Positions 39,176-47,580 of a stretch of DNA of 64,000 bases are shown here, piece after piece. The first letter of the stretch is position 1; each line of letters starts with the position of its first letter. The notes beneath the pieces are model-generated. The model did not search any database, was not told the DNA's origin, and was given only the letters and a program-made list of their open reading frames with translations. The DNA is from an uncultured Flavobacteriales bacterium (GTDB lineage: Bacteria; Bacteroidota; Bacteroidia; Flavobacteriales_G; Salibacteraceae). Where the stretch lies: contig CAJIZE010000001.1 of assembly GCA_905181855.1 (NCBI GenBank), positions 32,643-96,642 on the forward strand. Reading direction: 5' to 3'. The position numbers and the translations under genes were made by a program.

Positions 39176-40984
39176 ATGAAATTGAAGTCAATATTGATTG
39201 GCTCTGCACTATGTATATCAATGCAGGGTATTGCTCAAACCGACACATCAAATTTAAAAGAGGTTGTTGTATTCGATAACAGGATTGAAATCCCCTTTTC
39301 AAAAGCATCAAAGAGCATTGAAGTTTTGAGCGCTAAGAAAATAGAGGCTTTACCGATAAACCAAACCCAAGAGCTTTTACCCTTGATTGGCAGTGTTGAT
39401 TTACGACAAAGAGGGGCTTACGGAATTCAATCTGATATTTCGATTAGAGGGGGTAATTTTGAGCAAAGTTTGGTAATGATTAACGGAATGAAATTAACCG
39501 ACCCTCAAACTGGTCACCACACCATGAATTTGCCTTTACCACTTTTCGCAATTAAGCAGGTGGAGGTTCATAAAGGAACTGCCGCAAGTCGATTTGGGCA
39601 AAATGCTTTTTCTGGAGCGGTAAATTTTGTTACTGAAATACCTGAGAAAAATAGAGGCATCGCCTATGCAACCGCTGCTGATTTTAGTACATTTAGAATT
39701 GGTGCAGGCGGAAATTTTAAAACCGGTAAAATCAAACATTTATTATTTGCTGAAAACAGCAGATCAACAGGGTATCGTAAAAACTCCGATTATAATTTAA
39801 CCCAAGTGTATTATCAAAATGAATTGGCTGCAAACCAGTATAACAGCATAAGCTTAACTGGAGCTTACACGCAACGCGAATTTGGAGCAGGGGGTTTTTA
39901 TGTTCCTAACTCAAACGAGTACGAAGAAGTAAAAACGGGATTGGTTGGACTTAACCACAAGTACCAAAAGGAGAATTTATCGTTAAAAGGAAACGCTTAT
40001 TACCGCATCAACGATGACCATTATGTGTTCTTGCGTAATGCGCCAGAAGTATTTCAAAATTTTCATTTATCACAAACGTTTAATGCCGACTACAATGCAA
40101 CTTATAATTCGAAAAAGGCTATTACAGCAATTGGCGTAGAAGCCCGTCATGCAGATTTAGAAAGCACCAATTTAGGCGATAGAAACAGAACGGTTTTAGG
40201 TATCTATGGAGAACATAGAATGTATTTTGCCAAGTTGTTGGTTCACCCAGCCATTTATGGTAATTACAATACCGATTGGGGTTTTGACGTTTTTCCTTCG
40301 TTGGATTTGGCATATGAATTCACAGACAATGCTTCGGTTTATGGTAATGTTGGAACATCTTTAAGAGCTCCATCATATACCGATTTATATTACCAAGGCA
40401 GAACAAACATTGGTAATGTCAACCTGAAACCTGAAGAAGCCATTAGCTACGAATTAGGATATAAGTTTTCTAAGCAAAAGCTATTGATTAATACGGTTGT
40501 ATTCAGACGTGATGCTTCAAAGTTGATTGACTGGGTTCAAGCTGATTCACTTTCACCTTGGCAACCGCAAAATTTTTACAACGTACTTTATCAAGGCGCC
40601 GAGTTGTCTTTTAGTTTAACTGATGTAGCCATGTCAAAGATTAAACTACCTGAGGTTTATTTGAGCTATACCTATATTGATGCAGATTTAGTTGAAACGG
40701 CTGCCTTTGCATCACAATACAATTTGAGTAACTTAAAGCATCAATTAATCGCCAGAGTAACCAATAAAATAACCAACGATTTAACCCATTCTGTTGCTTT
40801 CAGATGGCTGCAAAGAGGGACATTACCAAGCTACTCTATCTTAGACTACAAAATCAGCTACAATGTTGACAAACTCAACTTTTATTTGGTTCTGAACAAT
40901 GCTCTAGACAGCATTTATTCTGAATCAGGTTATGCAACCATGCCAGGTAGGGTTATCGGTGGCGGAGTTGTCGTTAGGTTTTAG
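39176..40984 (+). CDS. TonB-dependent receptor, BtuB-like size
   Basis: 602 residues with signal peptide (ending GIAQ), plug domain (about 40-150; IEALPINQTQELLP, SIRGGNFEQSLVMINGMKL, VEVHKGTAASRFGQNAFSGAVNF) and a barrel ending VVVRF with terminal Phe. It lacks the N-terminal carboxypeptidase-like domain, so it is of the short class used for vitamin B12, iron chelates or similar. It is 44 bp downstream of leuS, with no ligand-specific neighbour. Confidence 0.9.
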   Translation: MKLKSILIGSALCISMQGIAQTDTSNLKEVVVFDNRIEIPFSKASKSIEVLSAKKIEALPINQTQELLPLIGSVDLRQRGAYGIQSDISIRGGNFEQSLVMINGMKLTDPQTGHHTMNLPLPLFAIKQVEVHKGTAASRFGQNAFSGAVNFVTEIPEKNRGIAYATAADFSTFRIGAGGNFKTGKIKHLLFAENSRSTGYRKNSDYNLTQVYYQNELAANQYNSISLTGAYTQREFGAGGFYVPNSNEYEEVKTGLVGLNHKYQKENLSLKGNAYYRINDDHYVFLRNAPEVFQNFHLSQTFNADYNATYNSKKAITAIGVEARHADLESTNLGDRNRTVLGIYGEHRMYFAKLLVHPAIYGNYNTDWGFDVFPSLDLAYEFTDNASVYGNVGTSLRAPSYTDLYYQGRTNIGNVNLKPEEAISYELGYKFSKQKLLINTVVFRRDASKLIDWVQADSLSPWQPQNFYNVLYQGAELSFSLTDVAMSKIKLPEVYLSYTYIDADLVETAAFASQYNLSNLKHQLIARVTNKITNDLTHSVAFRWLQRGTLPSYSILDYKISYNVDKLNFYLVLNNALDSIYSESGYATMPGRVIGGGVVVRF

Positions 40985-41037
40985 AAGATGATTTATTTTT
41001 TGGCACAGCGTTTGAAATATCCGACATCAAACGGTGC

Positions 41038-41862
41038 ATGATGAAAACGAAAAAAAACATTTTACTCCTACTAGCAGTTCTTGGGCTGATGGCTTTCGGA
41101 GATCCACACAAACGAGTGGGAAGCGCTGAAGGACTAGGGAACTACCACCAAAGAGTTACCGATTTCAGTCCTTTTGCTCCGGGTGAAAAACTCGATTTTA
41201 AATTACACTACGGTTTTATAAACGCAGGAGTTGCTTCATTGGAGGTTAATGAAGCAGACCAAAGTGTAGATGGAAAAGAAGTACTTCAATTTTTAGGAAA
41301 CGGAAAGAGCGGTGGTACTTTCGACTGGTTTTTTAAAGTTCGTGATGAGTACCAAAGTTTTGTAGATGCTGAAACTACAAACCCATTAGTATTCAAACGA
41401 AGAGTAAACGAAGGCGGCTACCACATAAGCCGAGATTATACATTTCTACAGGAAGAAAAGTTAATTGAGGATGGTAGAAATAAAGATAAAGTTGCTGTAC
41501 CTGAAAACATTCAGGATATATTATCTGCTTTTTACTACGCACGAACTTTAGATTTCGACAAGATTAAAGTAGGTCAAGTTATTGAATTGTACTCTTACAT
41601 GGATTATGAAGTATGGCCTTTAAAGGTTCGTTTTAAAGGAACCGAAAAAGTTAAAGTTGACGCCGGTGAATTCGATTGTTTACGTTTTGTACCAGTAGTT
41701 CAAGAAGGACGAGTTTTTAGTGATGAAGAAGACTTAAATGTTTACATAACAAACGATAAAAACAGAATCCCTGTTTTGGTTAAAGCTGACGTATTGGTTG
41801 GCTCAATTAAGATGGAATTAACTAACTGGAAAGGTCTAGCGCATCCCCTATCTAAAGTATAA
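41038..41862 (+). CDS. DUF3108 domain-containing protein
   Basis: 274 residues, exported (N-terminal hydrophobic LLLLAVLGLMAFG). The conserved start FAPGEKLDFKLHYGFINAGVASLEV and the motif YSYMDYEVWPLKVRFKGTEKVKV fit DUF3108, a beta-rich periplasmic family. Its function is unknown. Two adjacent ATGs are possible starts. It is followed by a strong terminator and is the last gene of this run. Confidence 0.85.
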   Translation: MMKTKKNILLLLAVLGLMAFGDPHKRVGSAEGLGNYHQRVTDFSPFAPGEKLDFKLHYGFINAGVASLEVNEADQSVDGKEVLQFLGNGKSGGTFDWFFKVRDEYQSFVDAETTNPLVFKRRVNEGGYHISRDYTFLQEEKLIEDGRNKDKVAVPENIQDILSAFYYARTLDFDKIKVGQVIELYSYMDYEVWPLKVRFKGTEKVKVDAGEFDCLRFVPVVQEGRVFSDEEDLNVYITNDKNRIPVLVKADVLVGSIKMELTNWKGLAHPLSKV

Positions 41863-41907
41863 AGACTGCTTGATGAAACGAAAGCGATGCGGTGTTTTAT
41901 TAAAATT

Positions 41908-41935
41908 AAGCCCCGCTAAAAGCGGGGCTTTTTGT
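41908..41935 (+). terminator. Rho-independent terminator
   Basis: AAGCCCCGCT (41908-41917) pairs with AGCGGGGCTT (41921-41930) across AAA, then a T run. Confidence 0.92.
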
Positions 41936-42012
41936 TTTGTATCGTTTTAGAAAATTGAATTATTTTCGATGATATTTAATAAACCGCTACTAATTACTTG
42001 CCTATAAACAAA

Positions 42013-42020
42013 TAGCTTTG
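42013..42020 (+). promoter_or_regulatory. Promoter -7 element TAGCTTTG, four bases from ATG
   Basis: It reads TAGCTTTG-CAGC-ATG, matching TAnnTTTG, and implies a leaderless mRNA for the CvfB-like gene. Confidence 0.55.
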
Positions 42021-42024
42021 CAGC

Positions 42025-42855
42025 ATGATTGAAATAGGCAAATACAACAAATTAACAGTTTCAAAATTTGTAGAATTTGGACTGTACCTAACTGACGGTG
42101 AAGTTGAAATATTGTTACCTCAGAAGTACATTACTGAAGAGATGGCCATCGACTCAGAACAAGAAGTGTTTGTTTACAAAGACGCAGAAAACAGAGTTAT
42201 CGCTACCACTCTTATACCCAAAGTAACACTAGATGAATTTGCAGCTTTAGAGGTATCACAGGCAACTGAATTTGGTGCTTTTATGGAATGGGGAATCCCG
42301 AAAGAACTGTTTGTGCCTCATAGCGAGCAATCTGTTCCTTTTGAAGTAGGACAAAAGCATGTTGTTTTTATGTATTTAGATGAAAAATCGAATCGACTAG
42401 CGGCAAGCTCAAAAATTGATAAATTCATCCGCAACACGTTATTCACAGTAAACGAAGGTGATAAAGTTTGGATTATGGTAACTAAAGAAACACCAATCGG
42501 GTTTAGTGTTATCGTAAATGGAAGGTATAAAGGACTGCTATATAGAAATGAAGTTTTTAAACCTCTTGAAATTGGCGACGAATGTGCAGCATACATTAAG
42601 CAAATTAGAGAAGACAACAAGCTTGATGTTACGTTGAACCTTATATCGCACAAAGCAATTGAACCGGATGCTCAAAAAATTTTAGACTTAATAAATCAGA
42701 ACGACGGTTTTTTAAACGTAACGGATAAAAGCTCGCCTGATGAAATTTATAGATTAACACACCTGAGTAAAAAAGCATTCAAACGTGCAGTTGGCTCGTT
42801 GTATAAAGGCAAAATTATCTCGCTTGAAAAAACTGGCCTTCAATTACTGAAATAG
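42025..42855 (+). CDS. S1-like RNA-binding protein, CvfB family
   Basis: 276 residues. Successive S1-type domains (FVEFGLYLTDGEVEILLP; EFGAFMEWGIPKELFVPHSEQ; GFSVIVNGRYKGLLYRNEVF) are followed by a C-terminal winged helix (SPDEIYRLTHLSKKAFKRAVGSL), exactly the CvfB/YitL layout. The family binds RNA and affects virulence or growth regulators in Firmicutes; the role in Bacteroidota is unknown. The EamA gene begins 1 base after the stop. Confidence 0.9.
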   Translation: MIEIGKYNKLTVSKFVEFGLYLTDGEVEILLPQKYITEEMAIDSEQEVFVYKDAENRVIATTLIPKVTLDEFAALEVSQATEFGAFMEWGIPKELFVPHSEQSVPFEVGQKHVVFMYLDEKSNRLAASSKIDKFIRNTLFTVNEGDKVWIMVTKETPIGFSVIVNGRYKGLLYRNEVFKPLEIGDECAAYIKQIREDNKLDVTLNLISHKAIEPDAQKILDLINQNDGFLNVTDKSSPDEIYRLTHLSKKAFKRAVGSLYKGKIISLEKTGLQLLK

Positions 42856-42856
42856 A

Positions 42857-43747
42857 TTGAATAAGTTATTGCCTCATTTAGCTCTTTTTGGTACTTCATT
42901 ATTGTATGGTATCAATTATACTGTAGCTAAAGGGCTAATGCCTGATTATCTAGAACCACTAGGGTTTATCTTAACTCGAGCATTTGGTGCTTTGCTTATG
43001 TTTTGGCTCCTGGGAAGCCTATATAAGTCAGAAAAAATAGAACGAAACGATTTTATCAGACTCGCGTTTTGTGGATTGTTTGGGGTAGCACTTAATCAAT
43101 CGTTGTTTTTTAGTGGCTTGAATTTAACTACACCAATTAATGCTGCAATAATAATGACCACCAACCCTATAATGGTGTTAATAGCTACAGGAATTATTCT
43201 TAAAGAACGATTAACAAAAACCCGTTGGCTTGGCATTGGAATAGGACTCTCAGGAGCATTGTTAGTAATAGCAGTAGGTAAAAGCATTCATTTTGGTTCT
43301 GATACCGTGTTGGGTGATTTAATGATTTTTTTAAACGCAACATCTTATGGTATCTACTTGGTAATTGTAAAACCATTAATGGTGAAATACAAGCCTTTAA
43401 CTGTAATAAAATGGGTGTTTTTGTTTGGTGCTTTGTACGTTTTTCCTTTTGGGATAGGTCAGTTTATGGATGTAGAATGGTCCACATTTGATAGTTCAAT
43501 TTGGGGAGCTGTTACCTTTGTGGTAATTGGAACGACTTTTTTGGCCTACTTGTTCAATATTTATGCTCTAAAGTCTTTGAGTCCGAGTGTAGTAAGTATT
43601 TACATTTACGCTCAACCTGTTATCGCATCATTAATTGCGGTAACACTAGGTGCTGACAGCCTAGATTCAATTAAAATAATGGCAACTTTATTAATATTTG
43701 TTGGGGTTTATTTGGTGGGCAAGCCAACTAAGAAAGGGGTAGTTTAA
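42857..43747 (+). CDS. EamA/DMT-family transporter
   Basis: 296 residues with about ten membrane helices in two EamA repeats, each starting with the family pattern (GTSLLYGINYTVAKGL; GDLMIFLNATSYGIYLVIVK). The substrate is unknown; metabolite or amino-acid efflux is typical. The start is TTG at 42857; the first ATG would remove the first helix. It sits directly behind the CvfB gene, probably in one transcript. Confidence 0.88.
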   Translation: MNKLLPHLALFGTSLLYGINYTVAKGLMPDYLEPLGFILTRAFGALLMFWLLGSLYKSEKIERNDFIRLAFCGLFGVALNQSLFFSGLNLTTPINAAIIMTTNPIMVLIATGIILKERLTKTRWLGIGIGLSGALLVIAVGKSIHFGSDTVLGDLMIFLNATSYGIYLVIVKPLMVKYKPLTVIKWVFLFGALYVFPFGIGQFMDVEWSTFDSSIWGAVTFVVIGTTFLAYLFNIYALKSLSPSVVSIYIYAQPVIASLIAVTLGADSLDSIKIMATLLIFVGVYLVGKPTKKGVV

Positions 43748-43820
43748 AAACAAGTCTAAAGTCAAGGCTCTCCAGCGCAGAAGAGAGGCTGGCCTCTGAA
43801 CTTAATTATTATAACTTCAA

Positions 43821-44690
43821 TTAAAGTACATTTAGTGCTTGTTCTTTTATTTTTTCAAGTTCATCTTTCATCACAACCACCAATTTTTGAATTTCGGCAT
43901 GGTTGGCTTTCGAGCCAATGGTGTTTATTTCACGACCCATCTCTTGTGATATAAACCCAAGTTTTTTTCCTTGCGCAACCTTTTCCGTAACAGTTTCATT
44001 AAAATACAACAAGTGACTTTTTAAACGAACTATTTCTTCGTTCAGATCATATTTTTCAAGGTAGTATACAATTTCTTGCTGCATCCGTCCTCTGTCGTTT
44101 TCATCTAAAGCACCAAGGTCAGAAAGTTTTTGCTCCATTCTAGCCTTTACGCTTTCAGCTCTTTCCGGAGCCAATTTTTCGATTCTTTCCAACTGTTTTG
44201 AAATTGCGTTTAAACGATCAGTAAAATCATCGTTAAGCCTAGTGCCTTCTGCTAATCTGAATTCTTGAAGTTTACTAATCGCATCTAATATTACGGTTTC
44301 AGTTACTAACCATTCTTCTTTATTCAATCCTTCTTCCATACTCTCAATAACCTCTGGCATTCTTAAAGCAGTGTTAAAAAGCTCCGGTCTTGTATCAATT
44401 TTCGCCGATAAGGTTTTAAGCTGATTGTAATACGCCAAAAACTTATCCTCGTTTATGGTAGTATTGGGAGTTGAATCGTGGTCTTCAACATGAATATTTA
44501 AATCGATTTTACCTCTTTCTAGTTGTTTTGAGATAAGGTTTCTGATCACCAATTCTTTTTCGCGATAAGCACTTGGAAAGCGAAGTTTGATGTCAGCAGT
44601 TTTGCTGTTTAATGACTTTACCTCGATGGTTATTTTTTTATTATTTACCGTTCCTTCAGCTTTTCCAAAGCCTGTCATTGAATGAATCAT
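43821..44690 (-). CDS. YicC family protein (putative endoribonuclease)
   Basis: 289 residues. The N-terminal YicC block (MTGFGKAEG, SLNSKTADIKLRFPSAYREKE) and the C-terminal DUF1732 block (RGRMQQEIVYYLEKYDLNEEIVRLKSHL, GKKLGFISQEMGREINTIGSKAN) are both clear. E. coli YicC has been linked to RNA turnover. It is divergent from gmk, as in many Bacteroidota, where yicC and gmk are neighbours. Confidence 0.92.
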   Translation of the reverse strand: MIHSMTGFGKAEGTVNNKKITIEVKSLNSKTADIKLRFPSAYREKELVIRNLISKQLERGKIDLNIHVEDHDSTPNTTINEDKFLAYYNQLKTLSAKIDTRPELFNTALRMPEVIESMEEGLNKEEWLVTETVILDAISKLQEFRLAEGTRLNDDFTDRLNAISKQLERIEKLAPERAESVKARMEQKLSDLGALDENDRGRMQQEIVYYLEKYDLNEEIVRLKSHLLYFNETVTEKVAQGKKLGFISQEMGREINTIGSKANHAEIQKLVVVMKDELEKIKEQALNVL

Positions 44691-44707
44691 ATCCTATAAT
44701 TAGCTCA

Positions 44708-44715
44708 CAAAAGTA
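44708..44715 (-). promoter_or_regulatory. Promoter -7 element TACTTTTG of the YicC gene
   Basis: It matches TAnnTTTG on the minus strand, 17 bases before the ATG at 44690. Confidence 0.5.
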
Positions 44716-44855
44716 AACCGATTATTAACACAGCAATTAATTAAACAAGTCATATACTTTAACCCTGAAAGAGGTAATTGATTTAAATTAAATTGATTGT
44801 TTACATTCTTTATATGGAAAAAAAACAGTTGTTTCGTAGTTGTAAAATTAGAGGT

Positions 44856-45419
44856 ATGTCAAAATTCATTATCGTCTCTGCTCCATCAGGTGCGGGTAAA
44901 ACAACAATAGTTCATGAAATCATGAAGACAATTCCTGAACTTGAGTTTTCAATATCTGCAACAAGCAGAGCTCCTCGTGAAAATGAAAAACAGGGTGTTG
45001 ATTATAATTTTTTAGGCGTTGACGGATTCAAATTAGCAATAGCAAATAACGAACTGTTGGAGTGGGAGGAAGTGTACCCAAATCAGTTCTACGGAACATT
45101 AAATGCTCAGGTAGATACAGCTAAAGAGGCAGGAAAAGTTTTGATTTTTGATGTTGATGTTGATGGCGGCGTTACGTTGAAAAATAAATTTGGTGCTGAC
45201 GCCTTAGCGCTATTTGTCACTCCACCATCTATACAAGAATTGAAGCACAGATTGATTAGACGAGGAACTGAAACTCAAGGAACCCTTCACATTAGATTAG
45301 GCAGAGCACAAAAAGAAATGAATCGCGCGGGTGAGTTTGACCATCAGGTGGTTAACACAATCTTAGAAGATGCAGTTGCAGAAACAGAAAAGCTGGTTAA
45401 AGAATACATCAGTAAATAA
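44856..45419 (+). CDS. gmk: Guanylate kinase
   Basis: 187 residues from ATG 44856 (MSKFIIVSAPSGAGKTT). The P-loop is SGAGKTT; the GMP-binding residues lie in SATSRAPRENEKQGVDYNF and FYGT. It phosphorylates GMP to GDP. The frame extends upstream to TTG 44793, but the extra 21 residues are atypical. nadD follows 7 bp later. Confidence 0.95.
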   Translation: MSKFIIVSAPSGAGKTTIVHEIMKTIPELEFSISATSRAPRENEKQGVDYNFLGVDGFKLAIANNELLEWEEVYPNQFYGTLNAQVDTAKEAGKVLIFDVDVDGGVTLKNKFGADALALFVTPPSIQELKHRLIRRGTETQGTLHIRLGRAQKEMNRAGEFDHQVVNTILEDAVAETEKLVKEYISK

Positions 45420-45426
45420 AAGTTAA

Positions 45427-46014
45427 ATGAAGAATATTGGGCTTTATTTCGGAACCTTTAATCCTATACATGTAGGACATTTAATTATTGCCAATCATAT
45501 GGTGAATTATGGAGGCTTAGATGAAGTGTGGTTTGTTGTTAGCCCTAAAAACCCATTTAAGGCAAAACATACTTTACTAGAAGATTATCACAGACTAGCA
45601 ATGGTTCGTGTTGCCATTGAAAACAACAGTAATTTAAAGGCATCAGATATTGAGTTTGGTTTAACAAAGCCTTCTTTTACCATTAATACATTAGCGCACT
45701 TAAAAGAGAAGTACCCAACTAAAAATTTCACACTAATTATGGGTGAGGACAATTTAAGGGGACTCCATAAATGGAAGAATTACGAGGAAATAATTAACAA
45801 TTATGCGCTGTTTGTCTATCCTAGGATAGAAGGTTTTGCTGAAGAAGAGAACCCTTTAAAAAACCACAAAAACGTTTCTTTTTTCGACGCTCCGATAATG
45901 AACATTTCATCAAGTTTCATTAGGAAATCTATTAATGAAAAGAAAGATGTTTCATATCTATTAAGTGAGCCTGTATTTGAATATTTATCCGAAATGCATT
46001 TCTATCAAAAGTAG
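45427..46014 (+). CDS. nadD: Nicotinate-nucleotide adenylyltransferase
   Basis: 195 residues. The nucleotidyltransferase motifs GTFNPIHVGHL (GxFxPxHxGH) and SSSFIRKS (ISSTxIR) are present. It makes deamido-NAD from NaMN and ATP. It lies in a gmk-nadD-hydrolase run on the plus strand; the hydrolase ATG begins 1 base after its stop. Confidence 0.95.
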   Translation: MKNIGLYFGTFNPIHVGHLIIANHMVNYGGLDEVWFVVSPKNPFKAKHTLLEDYHRLAMVRVAIENNSNLKASDIEFGLTKPSFTINTLAHLKEKYPTKNFTLIMGEDNLRGLHKWKNYEEIINNYALFVYPRIEGFAEEENPLKNHKNVSFFDAPIMNISSSFIRKSINEKKDVSYLLSEPVFEYLSEMHFYQK

Positions 46015-46015
46015 T

Positions 46016-46822
46016 ATGAGTAGAAAAGTGAAATCGGCTGAGTTTAAGCACGACACCATTTCTTACTATACCCAAGGTGAGGGTCAATCCATAGTTTTAA
46101 TTCATGGGTTTTTAGAATCTGCAGAAATGTGGTTTGAATATGCCAATGAGCTCGCAAAAACGCATTACGTTATTATGCCCAATTTACCAGGGCACGGCAA
46201 TACGGCTTGTTTCGGCTACGATCACAGCATGGAGTTGATGGGTGACAGTGTAATTGCCATTTTAAAGGCAGAAAACAAAAGAAAAGCAATTGTCGTTGGC
46301 CACAGTATGGGTGGCTATGTGGCAATGGCCATGGCAGATAAACACCCTGATGTTTTAAAAGGTTTGTGTTTGTATCATAGCACTGCAAAAAGCGACTCAG
46401 CAGAACGAAAAAACGGGAGGCTACAAGCCATTAAATTGGTTCAACAAAACCACAAAAGTTTTATTAGAATATCGATACCGTTGTTGTTTAGACCAAAATA
46501 CAGAATTCCTTACAGGCAAGAAATAAATAAGCTAAAAAGAGCGGCTTTGTTAATGCCAAAACAAGGAATTATAGCTGCTTTGCAAGGAATGAGAGAAAGA
46601 CCCAATAGAGAAATTATTTTCAAGTTTCCTCCATACCCTGTGCTGTTAATCGGAGGTAAGCACGATCATTTGATTCCGTTTAATGATTTAAAAATACAAG
46701 CAAGTTTATCGGAAAATGTACAAGCCATTAGGTTAAAAGAGGCAGGCCATATGTCGTTTGTGGAAGAAAAAGAAAATGCTTTAAACTGGATTGTTCGCTG
46801 GTTAAAGCATCGAGAAACCTAA
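46016..46822 (+). CDS. Alpha/beta fold hydrolase
   Basis: 268 residues from ATG 46016. The oxyanion motif is IHGFLES, the nucleophile elbow GHSMGG (Ser about 98), the acid is near GGKHDHLIP and the His in AGHMSF, a complete MenH/esterase-like triad. The substrate is unknown. Its stop overlaps the stop of the convergent LytTR gene by 4 bases (CTAA). Confidence 0.88.
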   Translation: MSRKVKSAEFKHDTISYYTQGEGQSIVLIHGFLESAEMWFEYANELAKTHYVIMPNLPGHGNTACFGYDHSMELMGDSVIAILKAENKRKAIVVGHSMGGYVAMAMADKHPDVLKGLCLYHSTAKSDSAERKNGRLQAIKLVQQNHKSFIRISIPLLFRPKYRIPYRQEINKLKRAALLMPKQGIIAALQGMRERPNREIIFKFPPYPVLLIGGKHDHLIPFNDLKIQASLSENVQAIRLKEAGHMSFVEEKENALNWIVRWLKHRET

Positions 46823-47580
46823 GAAGGTCTCTGATTCAAGAAACTTAAAAACTCAGGTTTTTTTCGTCTTGAAACTTCAGCTTTTGATTCATCGCTCATT
46901 AAAACATACCCACCTTCGCCTTTCACGTATTTAACCAAATGCTCCAAGTTTATTAAGTGTGATCTATGGACCCTAAAAAAGTTGTCTCCAGAGAACATAT
47001 CTTCAAAATCACCAAGTGTTCTTGACGCAACCACTTTTCTGCCTTCGGTTCTATAAAATATGGTGTAATTACCGTCAGACTCGCATCTCACAATGTTTTT
47101 AAGGGGTATTAAAATAAGGCTATTTCCGTAAGGTATAGCAACTTGCCGTTTGTGACTTTCAGCTTTTATGTTTTCAATTAACGCCTTTACTTTTTCTTTT
47201 TCGTTGCGTTGTTTCGACTTTTCTATGTTGTGTTTCTGAATCGCTTTTTCAAGCTCATCTATATCAACTGGTTTTAGCAAATAATCTAATGCCGAAAACT
47301 TTATTGCCTTAATAGCATATTGATCATACGCGGTTACAAAAATTACGTTAAAAGGAAACTCTTCAAATCTTACTAATAAATCAAACCCGCCTCCGTTTGG
47401 CATTTCAATATCTAGAAAAACCAATTCAGGTTTTAAAGTATTGATCATCTCTTCAGCATCAGCAATGTTATTAGCAGTACCAACAACCTCAACCTCTTCA
47501 CTAAAATATTTAGATAGAATATTTTTTAATGATTCTCTAGCTCCATTTTCATCGTCTACAATAAGTATTTTATTCTTCAT
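46819..47580 (-). CDS. LytTR-type response regulator
   Basis: 253 residues. The N-terminal receiver has the acidic pair DD at 9-10, phospho-acceptor Asp57 in VFLDIEMPNGG and Lys in KPVD. The C-terminal LytTR DNA-binding domain (about 148-250) carries RCESDGNYTIFY and FFRVHRSHLINL. It is encoded in an 11-base overlap with the upstream histidine kinase, so the two form one two-component system. The target genes are not evident. Confidence 0.94.
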   Translation of the reverse strand: MKNKILIVDDENGARESLKNILSKYFSEEVEVVGTANNIADAEEMINTLKPELVFLDIEMPNGGGFDLLVRFEEFPFNVIFVTAYDQYAIKAIKFSALDYLLKPVDIDELEKAIQKHNIEKSKQRNEKEKVKALIENIKAESHKRQVAIPYGNSLILIPLKNIVRCESDGNYTIFYRTEGRKVVASRTLGDFEDMFSGDNFFRVHRSHLINLEHLVKYVKGEGGYVLMSDESKAEVSRRKKPEFLSFLNQRPS